From NCBI GenBank assembly GCA_016711605.1, contig JADJSS010000007.1, positions 186,001 through 250,000 of the forward strand: DNA of 64,000 nt, read 5' to 3'. How positions within the stretch are numbered: position 1 is the stretch's first letter; each line of letters begins with the position of its first letter. The notes below the pieces were generated by a model. It had not been told where the DNA came from. It ran no database searches and saw only the letters and a list, made by a program, of their open reading frames with translations. The DNA comes from Saprospirales bacterium (GTDB taxonomy: Bacteria; Bacteroidota; Bacteroidia; Chitinophagales; JADIYW01). Below, piece after piece: positions 56,705 to 64,000 of this stretch. Both the position numbers and the translations under genes were made by a program.

Positions 56705-57841
56705 TTGAGATTATACCAATACTTTAAAAATTTAAACGGATTAAGGTTTATAGCTGCATTTTTGGTAATCATACATCATATCGAACAATTTAAAAACTTA
56801 TGGAATATTCCAAATTTTTATTATAAATCAAGTATAAAATCGTTAGGTGATGTAGGTGTAACTGTTTTTTTTGTTTTAAGTGGTTTCTTAATAACATATA
56901 TTTTATTAAAAGAGAAACAAAAAACTGGCACTATTAACATAATATCATTTTATATAAAAAGAATATTAAGAATCTGGCCACTGTATTTTTTGTTAATGAT
57001 TTTAGGTCTGTTTGTATTTAACAAGCTGCCTTTTGCAAATACGGAAGATTTGTATGTTAATTTTTACGAATTTTTTTATATAAAACTTATTTTATATATA
57101 TTTATATTGCCAAATATAGTGTTGCAATTATTTGGAGCAGTGCCATTAATATCACAATTATGGTCAATTGGTATTGAAGAGCAATTTTATCTATTTTGGC
57201 CTCATTTAATCAAACGTTTTAAAAATACTTTTTTTGTTATACTTTTTGTATGGCTTGCTTCTTTTTTAGGCACCCTTTTTATTTGGTATATTTCTGTTCC
57301 TGAACGAAATTATATACAAAATAACACGTTAATAAATTGCCTAAATTTTATTAAAATATACTTATATAATTTTAAAATTCACTCAATGGCAATTGGAGCA
57401 ATGGGTGCATATATACTTTTTTATTCTTACGAATCAGTCTTAAAAATTATATACTTAAAAAGCAGCCAAATTATAATATATTTAGCTGCAATTATTGTAA
57501 TTTTTGCAGGTTTAGCAACAACAACTTTAAATGAGCAAATTTATAGTATAATAGCAATACTTATTATCCTTAACTTATGCTCCAACAGCCAATCTATATT
57601 TAGTTTAGAAAATAAAGTTTTTAATTTTTTGGGGCAAATTTCATATGGTTTATATATGTTTCATCCTGTAAGCATTTTACTATCAAAAACAATATTACAA
57701 ATGATAAATATAAATACAAGTGACTTGATTTTTAATACGTTGTTATATGTATTTACTTTTGTATTTACAATTTTTATTTCTAGCATATCATATTATTATT
57801 TTGAAATTAAATTTCTAAAATTAAAACCAAAGGATAATTAA
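56705..57841 (+). CDS. Acyltransferase family 3 (OafA/YrhL-type) membrane protein
   Basis: 378 residues, about ten helices. LNGLRFIAAFLVIIHHIEQF contains the catalytic-type His, followed by GDVGVTVFFVLSGFLITYIL, IKRILRIWPLYFLL and LWSIGIEEQFYLFWP, the standard acyltransferase-3 motifs. It would O-acetylate or otherwise acylate a glycan at the membrane. The start is TTG at 56705, since no ATG precedes the conserved N-terminus. Confidence 0.92.
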   Translation: MRLYQYFKNLNGLRFIAAFLVIIHHIEQFKNLWNIPNFYYKSSIKSLGDVGVTVFFVLSGFLITYILLKEKQKTGTINIISFYIKRILRIWPLYFLLMILGLFVFNKLPFANTEDLYVNFYEFFYIKLILYIFILPNIVLQLFGAVPLISQLWSIGIEEQFYLFWPHLIKRFKNTFFVILFVWLASFLGTLFIWYISVPERNYIQNNTLINCLNFIKIYLYNFKIHSMAIGAMGAYILFYSYESVLKIIYLKSSQIIIYLAAIIVIFAGLATTTLNEQIYSIIAILIILNLCSNSQSIFSLENKVFNFLGQISYGLYMFHPVSILLSKTILQMININTSDLIFNTLLYVFTFVFTIFISSISYYYFEIKFLKLKPKDN

Positions 57842-58008
57842 TATTTTGTACTTTCGTTCTAATTGAATGTTGAATATTTTAATATAAATTAATTTATAAA
57901 TTACATATAAAATTTATTCTTGAATAAAAAACAGTTATTTAACATAGCAGAAACTCTAAATTAGAAATTTAAAAAACTGTATCCATCATAAACATTCATT
58001 AAACAAAA
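57842..58008. other. AT-rich intergenic stretch
   Basis: No gene, hairpin or consensus promoter stood out between the acyltransferase and ATP-grasp genes. Confidence 0.5.
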
Positions 58009-59118
58009 ATGAAAAAAATAGCAATTATAGGTGCAAGTTATTTACAATTACCATTGGTTTTAAAAGCAAAGGAGCTAGGATTGGAGGTACATTGTTTTGC
58101 TTGGGAAATTGGAGCTGTTTGTAAAAACATTGCAGACTTTTTTTACCCAATTTCTGTAATAGATAAAGATAAAATCTTTGATATATGTAACAAAATTGGA
58201 ATTAGTGGAATAACATCAATTGCTTCTGATATAGCTGTACCAACAATTTCTTATGTCGCAGAGAAACTTGATTTAGTTTCTAATACTTATAAAGACGCAT
58301 TAACAACAACGAATAAATATGAAATGCGTAAAATATTTATAAAACATAATGTAGCTTGTCCTCAATTTACTACAGCAAAAGATAATTACTCAATAATGGT
58401 TTTAAATTCCCTTTAATAATAAAACCAACAGATAGATCAGGAAGTCTAGGTGTTATGAAAGTGCAAACAAATCAAGAACTAGAGTATGCAATTAAAAGAG
58501 CAAAAAATGAATCTTTTGAAAACCAATGCATTATAGAAGAGTATATAACTGGTGCTGAAGTTAGTGTTGAAACAATATCGTGGCAAGGTATCCACTATAT
58601 TCTATCAATTACAGATAAAGTAACTACAGGTGAACCATATTTTGTAGAGTTAGAACATCATCAGCCAAGTTTATTGAATATTGATATTCAACAAAAAATT
58701 AAAACGGAAACGATTAAAGCACTTGACTCATTAAATATAAGAAATGGAGCCAGCCATTCCGAATTTAAAATTACAAATGATGGTCAAATATTTGCAATTG
58801 AAGTTAGTGGACGTATGGGTGGCGACTTTATAGGTTCAGATTTGGTTTATCGTTCAACAGGTTATGATTTTTTAAAAGGTGTAATTAATATCTCATTAGG
58901 TATTTTTGAAAAACCTTTTTTTACCCAAACTAAATCTGCAGGTGTACTTTTTTTGTGTAAAGAAACTGAATACTTGTTGCCTGTCTTTGAAAAATAATAT
59001 AAATAGAAAAGAAATTATAAAAATAGAACGAACAGATAAAATATTACGTCATATTCAATCTAGTTCCGATAGAAGTGGTTATTTAATTTATCAATCTGAC
59101 AATAAATTTAATATATGA
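58009..59118 (+). pseudogene. ATP-grasp ligase, two frameshifts
   Basis: Three frames read as one protein of about 369 residues: MKKIAIIGASYLQLPLVLKAKELG...HNVACPQFTTAKDNYS, then FPLIIKPTDRSGSLGVMKVQTNQELEYAI...EVSGRMGGDFIGSDLV (ATP-grasp lysine and metal-binding Glu in EVSGRMGG), then NNINRKEIIKIERTDKILRHIQ...SDNKFNI. One T added to a T4 run near 58405 and one A removed from an A5 run near 58992 restore it. It resembles PylC/CarB-like ATP-grasp enzymes of polysaccharide clusters. The stop overlaps the next start by four bases, as in a normal operon. Confidence 0.85.
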
Positions 59119-60016
59119 ATTACTCTATAATAATTCCTGTTTATAATGGTGAATTTACAGTAGAACCTTTATTTAAAAGATTATATACTTTTTTTTTAAC
59201 AATGAATACTTCTTTTGAAGTTGTTTTTATTTATGATTGCGGAAAAGACAACTCATGGAATGTTTTAGAAAAATTAAAATACGAATATCCAAACCTTATA
59301 AAATTAATAAAATTAAGCCGAAATTTTGGACAGCATAATGCACTAATTTGTGGTTTTGAATTTGCAACTGGCGATTTCTTAATTACTATGGATGAAGATT
59401 TACAACACGCACCTGAAGATATTATAAAGCTTATTAACAAACAACATGAAGGAAATTACGATGTTGTCTATGGAAAACATGAAGATTTAAAACATTCTTT
59501 TTTTAGGAATACAACCTCAACTATCTTAAAAAATCAATAGAAATAGGCATTTCAGATATACATCCTGATTATTCCGCATTTCGTTTAATAAAATCAAAAA
59601 TTGCAAAAACAACCATAGAGATGAGAAATTCTTACACATTCTTAGATGGCTATCTATCTTGGATAACCACAAATACAGCTTCTTGCAATGTCTCTCATCA
59701 TAAACGTCAAGGCGGCATTAGTTCGTACACTTTTAAAAAACTTTTTAATCACATGATTAATATTTTTGTTACTTTCTCTGATTTTCCAATAAAATTACTA
59801 ACCAATTTCTCTATTTGCATGTTAATATGTATGATTATATTTGGAGGTTATGTTATTGCCAGAAAATTAATTTTAAACGACTTTGCGCTTGGATTTCCAA
59901 CTCTAATCTTAGCAATTGGTTTTGGTGTTGGTTTTATTATGTTATCTTTAGGTATTATCGGAGAATATATTTATCGTATAAACTTGAAAACTACTAAAAA
60001 CCAAATTATTATATAG
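59115..60016 (+). pseudogene. GT2 glycosyltransferase (DPM1/ArnC-like), one frameshift
   Basis: N-terminal part NYSIIIPVYNGEFTVEPLF...KLSRNFGQHNALICGFEFATGDFLITMDEDLQH carries the GT-A donor motif (D-x-D-type MDEDLQ), and the C-terminal frame gives IEIGISDIHPDYSAFRLI...HKRQGGISSYTFKKLF with two membrane helices at the end, the usual plan for polyprenyl-phosphate sugar transferases. One A added to the A6 run near 59530 makes a continuous 300-residue protein (TILKKSIEIG). Confidence 0.88.
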
Positions 60017-60026
60017 ATAAAGTACT

Positions 60027-60679
60027 ATGAAAAAAAAACTAGCCATAATCGGTGGTGGTGAACTTGGAATTCAGATTTTAAACTTAGCATTAAAAGATGC
60101 GACATATGAAGTAGTTGGTTTTTTTGATGATACCATTGAACTAAATTCAACAGTTTTTAACTTATATAAAAACATTGGTAATTTTAATGATATAATTTCT
60201 TTATTTAATAAGGAATTTTCGATTGTCTAATTCTTGCTATTGGCTATAAACACATGAAATTTCGTAAAGAAATTTTTTGAAAAACTATCAAAAAAAATCC
60301 CTTTGCAACGATAATTCATAAATCTTGTATAATTGACGATACTGCCACCGTAAAACAAGGTTCAATAATTTATCCTGGTTGTATTATAGATAAAAATGTA
60401 ATAATTGAGGAAAATGTGCTGTTAAATTTAGGTGTTATAATTGCACATGATTCAATCTTAGATGCACATTGTTTTATTGCTCCGGGTTCTATGGTTTCAG
60501 GATTTGTACATATAAAAAACTCATGCTTTATTGGAACTGGAACTGTTATAATTGATAATATAAAAATTGAAGCAAACTGCACAATTGGTGCAGCTACTTT
60601 AGTAAACAAAAATTTAATTGAAACAGCAACATATGTTGGAAATCCTGTGAGACTTCTTAAAAAAACATCCAAAATTTAG
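60027..60679 (+). pseudogene. NeuD-like sugar O-acetyltransferase, frameshifted
   Basis: N-terminal MKKKLAIIGGGELGIQILNLAL...VVGFFDD is the PglD/NeuD nucleotide-binding domain; the C-terminus (ATVKQGSIIYPGCIIDKN...GTGTVIIDNIKIEANCTIGAATLVNKN) is a left-handed beta-helix. Between them the frame shifts near 60228, and a TGA follows near 60278. A T6-to-T5 and an A8-to-A9 change there would read KEIFEKLSKKNPFATIIHKS. It probably acetylated an amino sugar made with the aminotransferase downstream. Confidence 0.85.
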
Positions 60680-60734
60680 TTTTCCATTATTTAAATCAAC
60701 TAGTTTTCTAATTCTTAAAATTTATAAAATCTAG

Positions 60735-60981
60735 ATGGATTTGATACCAATCAACCAAAAATACGAAGATCCTGTTGGCTTTATACCTTTAACAAAAGTT
60801 AGGTGCGACGGTATAGGCAAAAAACTAATTGATTACAGCTGAATTTATCGCTAAAAATCATACCTTTGACACCATAAAAGTAACTACACAGGCAGATAAC
60901 ATACAAGCATGTAGCTTGTACGAAAAATGTGGTTTTACGATTGATGAAACTATTCATATTTATCATTATTGGAATAAATAA
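60735..60981 (+). pseudogene. WecD-like GNAT N-acetyltransferase remnant
   Basis: Only about 80 codons remain in two frames: MDLIPINQKYEDPVGFIPL...GIGKKLIDYS, then TAEFIAKNHTFDTIKVTTQADNIQACSLYEKCGFTIDETIHIYHYW. The second part is the C-terminal GNAT segment with the form seen in dTDP-fucosamine acetyltransferase. The middle is deleted and the frame changes near 60832. Its place three bases before a WecE-like gene fits the wecD-wecE pairing. Confidence 0.75.
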
Positions 60982-60983
60982 AC

Positions 60984-62108
60984 ATGCATATACCTTTTAA
61001 TAAACCTTTTTTATCAGGAAAAGAAACACTATATATTCAGCAAGCAGTTGAATCAGGAAAAATTTCTGGCGATGGTGCATTTACAAAAAAATGCCACACC
61101 TTTTTTGAGTCAACTTTTCATTTCAAAAAAGTCTTATTGACCACATCTTGTACCGATGCATTAGAAATGGCAGCCATTTTAATTAATATTAAAGAAGGCG
61201 ATGAAGTGATAATGCCATCGTTTACATTTGTTTCTACAGCCAATGCATTTGTATTGCGCGGTGCAAAAATAATTTTTGCAGATAGCAGAAAAGACCATCC
61301 TGGAATTGATGAATTTGCTATTGAAAAATTAATTACACCTAAAACAAAAGCTATAGTTGTAGTACATTATGCTGGTGTTGCTTGCGATATGGATATAATA
61401 ATGGATTTGGCGAAAAAACATAATTTATTTGTCATTGAAGATGCAGCGCAGGCAATTGATAGTTACTATAAAAATAAACCACTTGGTAGCATTGCACACT
61501 TATCTGCTTTTTCATTCCATGAAACAAAAAATATAATTTCTGGTGAAGGAGGCATGCTGGTTATTAACGATGAACAATTTTTAGAACGTGCTGAAATTAT
61601 ACGTGAAAAAGGCACTAACAGAAGTAAATTTTTTAGAGGTGAAGTTGATAAATACAATTGGGTTGACGTTGGCTCTTCGTATTTGCCTTCTGATATAATT
61701 GCTGCATTCTTATTTGCTCAATTAGAAAATATACAAAAAATTCAAGATAAACGAAAAGCAATTTGGAATTGTTATTTTGAAAATTTATCTGAATTAAAAG
61801 ATAAAATACAACTACCTTTTATTCCAGATTTTGCAACAAATAATGCACACATGTTTTATTTGGTTTGTAAAAATATAGAGCAACGCGATGCATTGATTGC
61901 ACACTTAAAATCACACGATATTCACAGTGTCTTTCATTATTTAAGTTTGCACAAAAGTCCTTTTTATGCTGATAAAAATGATGACAAAAATTTACCATAT
62001 TCTGATTATTATACAGATGGATTGGTGCGTTTACCGTTCTTCTATGAATTAGAAATTGAGCAAGTAAAAGCTATTTCAAAAGCAGTTTTATCTTTTTTTA
62101 ATGCATAA
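60984..62108 (+). CDS. wecE: dTDP-4-amino-4,6-dideoxygalactose transaminase (WecE/RffA-like)
   Basis: 374-residue PLP aminotransferase of the DegT/DnrJ/EryC1 class. IPFNKPFLSGKETLYIQQAVESGKISGDGAFTK is the WecE N-terminus; TTSCTDALEMAAILI, MPSFTFVSTANAFVLRGA, IEDAAQAIDSYYKNKPLGS and the Schiff-base lysine in SFHETKNIISGEGGM follow in order. It would aminate dTDP-4-keto-6-deoxyglucose for Fuc4NAc-type sugars. It is intact although its neighbours are broken. rmlA/rmlB are not in the window. Confidence 0.93.
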   Translation: MHIPFNKPFLSGKETLYIQQAVESGKISGDGAFTKKCHTFFESTFHFKKVLLTTSCTDALEMAAILINIKEGDEVIMPSFTFVSTANAFVLRGAKIIFADSRKDHPGIDEFAIEKLITPKTKAIVVVHYAGVACDMDIIMDLAKKHNLFVIEDAAQAIDSYYKNKPLGSIAHLSAFSFHETKNIISGEGGMLVINDEQFLERAEIIREKGTNRSKFFRGEVDKYNWVDVGSSYLPSDIIAAFLFAQLENIQKIQDKRKAIWNCYFENLSELKDKIQLPFIPDFATNNAHMFYLVCKNIEQRDALIAHLKSHDIHSVFHYLSLHKSPFYADKNDDKNLPYSDYYTDGLVRLPFFYELEIEQVKAISKAVLSFFNA

Positions 62109-62111
62109 TAA

Positions 62112-63625
62112 ATGAATCAAAAAAAATATAAAACCGCACTCATTTTATTTTTTATTTCTATTATTTATACTTGTTCGATGAACATGCTAAATGTGTATTT
62201 CATTAAAAAAGCAAATCCAACAAATGCTGAAATAAATGCAAGAAGTTTGGTGTATAATGCAACGGTTTATTCAATTGATAATTACTGGTACCTAAATCAT
62301 GTAAAAAATTATTTAGCAACAGGAAAATTTACAGTAGACACTTCAAAATACCGTTATGAAGTGCGCAGAACACCAGTTTATCCTTTGTTTTATGGCGCAC
62401 ATTATTTGTTATTTGGCGAAAAAGGCAGTTATATTTCTATTCGATATACACAAACTTTTTTGTTGGCTTTAGCTGTTGCTTTACTTTTTTTGGCAGTGTA
62501 TAATTTTACTGGAAATAAAACAATTGGACTATTTGCCGCTTTACTTTATGGCTTGCAGCCTTGTGTTGCTTTAAATGCGTTTTTTACGAATACAGAATCC
62601 TTAAGTTCAGTACTGGTTTGTTATTTTTTATTTGGACTTTCATTGTGTAAGTTAAATCCTAGCAAAAAGAACTGGTTGATAACTGGCGTATTATTTGCAC
62701 TTGGCGTGTTGTGCAGGCCACCGATTATATTTTTAGCAATATCTTGTTTATTTGCTATCTTTTATTTTAATAAATGGAATTTTAAAAACAGCATTGTTTC
62801 TGGAATTTTCTTCACGTTTGGTGCAGCCATTTTGTTATTGCCTTGGACTATTAGAAACTATATGGTTACCAATGGTGAGATAATCGTTATGGAAAAATAC
62901 TATGGCGATCCGATGGATTATGGAATGCCAAATGTTTACTTGCGAAGTTGGATTTCATGTTGGATGAATCCAGCAGATTATTCGTCAGAAAAAGTGTCAA
63001 ATCTTATGTTGACTAATTTATCATATAAAGAACCAATGTCTAAAAAAAACATAATAGATTCAATAGTAAACAACTTACCTTCAAGAGCATTAATTGGAAA
63101 CAACAAGACAGCTATTAGTAGCACTTTAAGTGATTTATACGAATATTATCGCTTCAAAAACCTGCCTGGTTTTAAAAATCAATTTGACTCAACGGATAAA
63201 GTTGTAACCGAAAAAATGCATCTTTTAAAATCAAATTTTATAAAAAAATCAGCAATAGATTATTATGTTATCACACCACTTCTATTTGCAAAAGCGTCAT
63301 TTTTCAAAGCAATTCTACATCACTTACTTTCTTAGATAATTATCATGGGAATTATTTAAAAATTGCTGTAAAAGCATTGCTTTACTTGATAAATGTATTA
63401 TCGTTTTTATCGATATTGTTTTTATTGTTTTATATCAGAAAATATGTGGACGTTTACCTAATTTCTACACTAGGAATCGCTTGCACTTTTTTTGTAATTA
63501 TTTATATTTTACAGTATTTCGAAAATCGGTATAACTTTCCTGTATATCCATTTATGTACACGTTATTAGCAATTAGTCTGTATGAAATTTTTTCAACGCT
63601 AAAAGATAGATTTCGTAAAAATTAA
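62112..63625 (+). pseudogene. Multi-TM glycosyltransferase (GT39/ArnT-like plan), one frameshift
   Basis: The first frame (62112-63335) gives a helix, a periplasmic loop with DNYWYLNHVKNYLATGKF and RYEVRRTPVYPLFYGAHYLLFG, then many helices, the plan of polyprenyl-phosphate-dependent GT-C enzymes. The second frame continues DNYHGNYLKIAVKALLYLINVLSF to YFENRYNFPVYPFMYTLLA, a typical GT-C ending. One base added near 63320 joins them (about 504 residues). It starts three bases after the wecE stop. Confidence 0.8.
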
Positions 63626-63638
63626 GGCAGAGTAGCTG

Positions 63639-64000
63639 CTATATTTTTTGTTCTACAGCAAATTGTGTTTTTAGTAAAAATGTTGATTTTGCCATTTCGA
63701 GTAAAATTTTTTCCGCTTCAGTATTATCTATGCCTCGTGCAAAAGTTACTTGTTTTTCAGGTGTATCGAACTTTATTACGGTTCGTTGCTCATCTTTCCA
63801 TTCATCGTTTCTGTTAATTTTAAACAATTCTATATCGATATGAATATTGGAAATGGTTTCAATGTCATAAAAATTTCTTCTGTAAAAAAAAACCAAGGGT
63901 TTGTCTGTAACCATAAACTCTTTAGAAACAATGATACGTTCTCTTCCAAAAAAAAGCCAAATAAATGCAGAAGCACCAGCCATTCCAAGCGCAAACCACG
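63639..64000 (-). CDS. Small membrane-associated protein (N-terminus cut by window edge)
   Basis: The frame is open to the window edge (WFALGMAGASAFIWLFFG upstream of the first visible ATG), so the start lies beyond it. Visible part: a membrane helix, then RERIIVSKEFMVTDKPLVFFYRRNFYDIETISNIHID, which looks like a PH-domain-type strand set, and a helical end. I recognise no family with certainty. Confidence 0.65.
   Translation of the reverse strand, partial: WFALGMAGASAFIWLFFGRERIIVSKEFMVTDKPLVFFYRRNFYDIETISNIHIDIELFKINRNDEWKDEQRTVIKFDTPEKQVTFARGIDNTEAEKILLEMAKSTFLLKTQFAVEQKI

Noticed and set aside
58380..63340. Phase variation as the reason for the frameshifts
   Set aside because: The affected runs are mostly three to eight bases, too short for typical slipped-strand switching, and one gene has a large deletion. 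Decay or sequence error is simpler.

Overview
The window is about 64 kb of very AT-rich DNA and reads as chromosomal sequence of a Bacteroidota bacterium, most likely in or near the Chitinophagales/Saprospirales (inference). Reasons: type IX secretion sorting tails, many lipoproteins with a Cys-Lys-Lys lipobox, TAnnTTTG promoter boxes close to start codons, bacillithiol synthase BshA, an alkaline-ceramidase-like protein, and Bacteroidota families such as DUF3109. I saw no rRNA, tRNA, CRISPR array, insertion sequence or prophage.

Region 1 (1-18.4 kb) is dense and intact. It holds a beta-helix lipoprotein cut by the left edge, a TIGR01777 epimerase, a peptide-type ABC importer (binding lipoprotein and two enlarged permeases, no ATPase nearby), an exported and a polytopic membrane protein of unknown role, purQ, a DsbD-like thiol transporter, a methyltransferase, bshA, a ceramidase-like protein, ftsH, rsfS and birA.

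Region 2 (18.5-32 kb) is an accessory island. Eight mostly small lipoproteins on the minus strand are interspersed with a 964-residue T9SS surface protein and one alpha-helical protein; a second alpha-helical protein lies on the plus strand. Several lipoproteins share a near-identical promoter, leader and signal-peptide block joined to unrelated mature parts, and one tiny ORF looks like a deletion chimera of such genes. A third alpha-helical protein of the same kind lies at 42.8 kb.

Region 3 (32-39.5 kb) returns to housekeeping genes: trmB, nadB, deoC-deoD, a DUF3109 protein, pheS, a PhoD-like phosphatase lipoprotein and a Nudix hydrolase.

Region 4 (39.6-64 kb) mixes intact and broken genes. 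A T9SS gene and a small secreted gene are decayed. The rest is mostly polysaccharide biosynthesis: a WecA/MraY-type transferase, a GT4 glycosyltransferase, AsnB, the ugd-uxs pair (UDP-glucose to UDP-glucuronate to UDP-xylose), a polytopic Wzy-like protein, an OafA-type acyltransferase, ATP-grasp, GT2, NeuD-like and WecD-like genes (all broken), an intact WecE-like aminotransferase and a broken multi-TM glycosyltransferase. Most breaks can be repaired by adding or removing one base, often in a short homopolymer, whereas the first 39 kb shows none among genes of recognised families. That is either local gene decay or local sequence error.

Across the window, short word-like repeats and long inverted repeats sit between genes, and in two cases inside coding sequence (birA and the signal peptide of the 6.8 kb gene).
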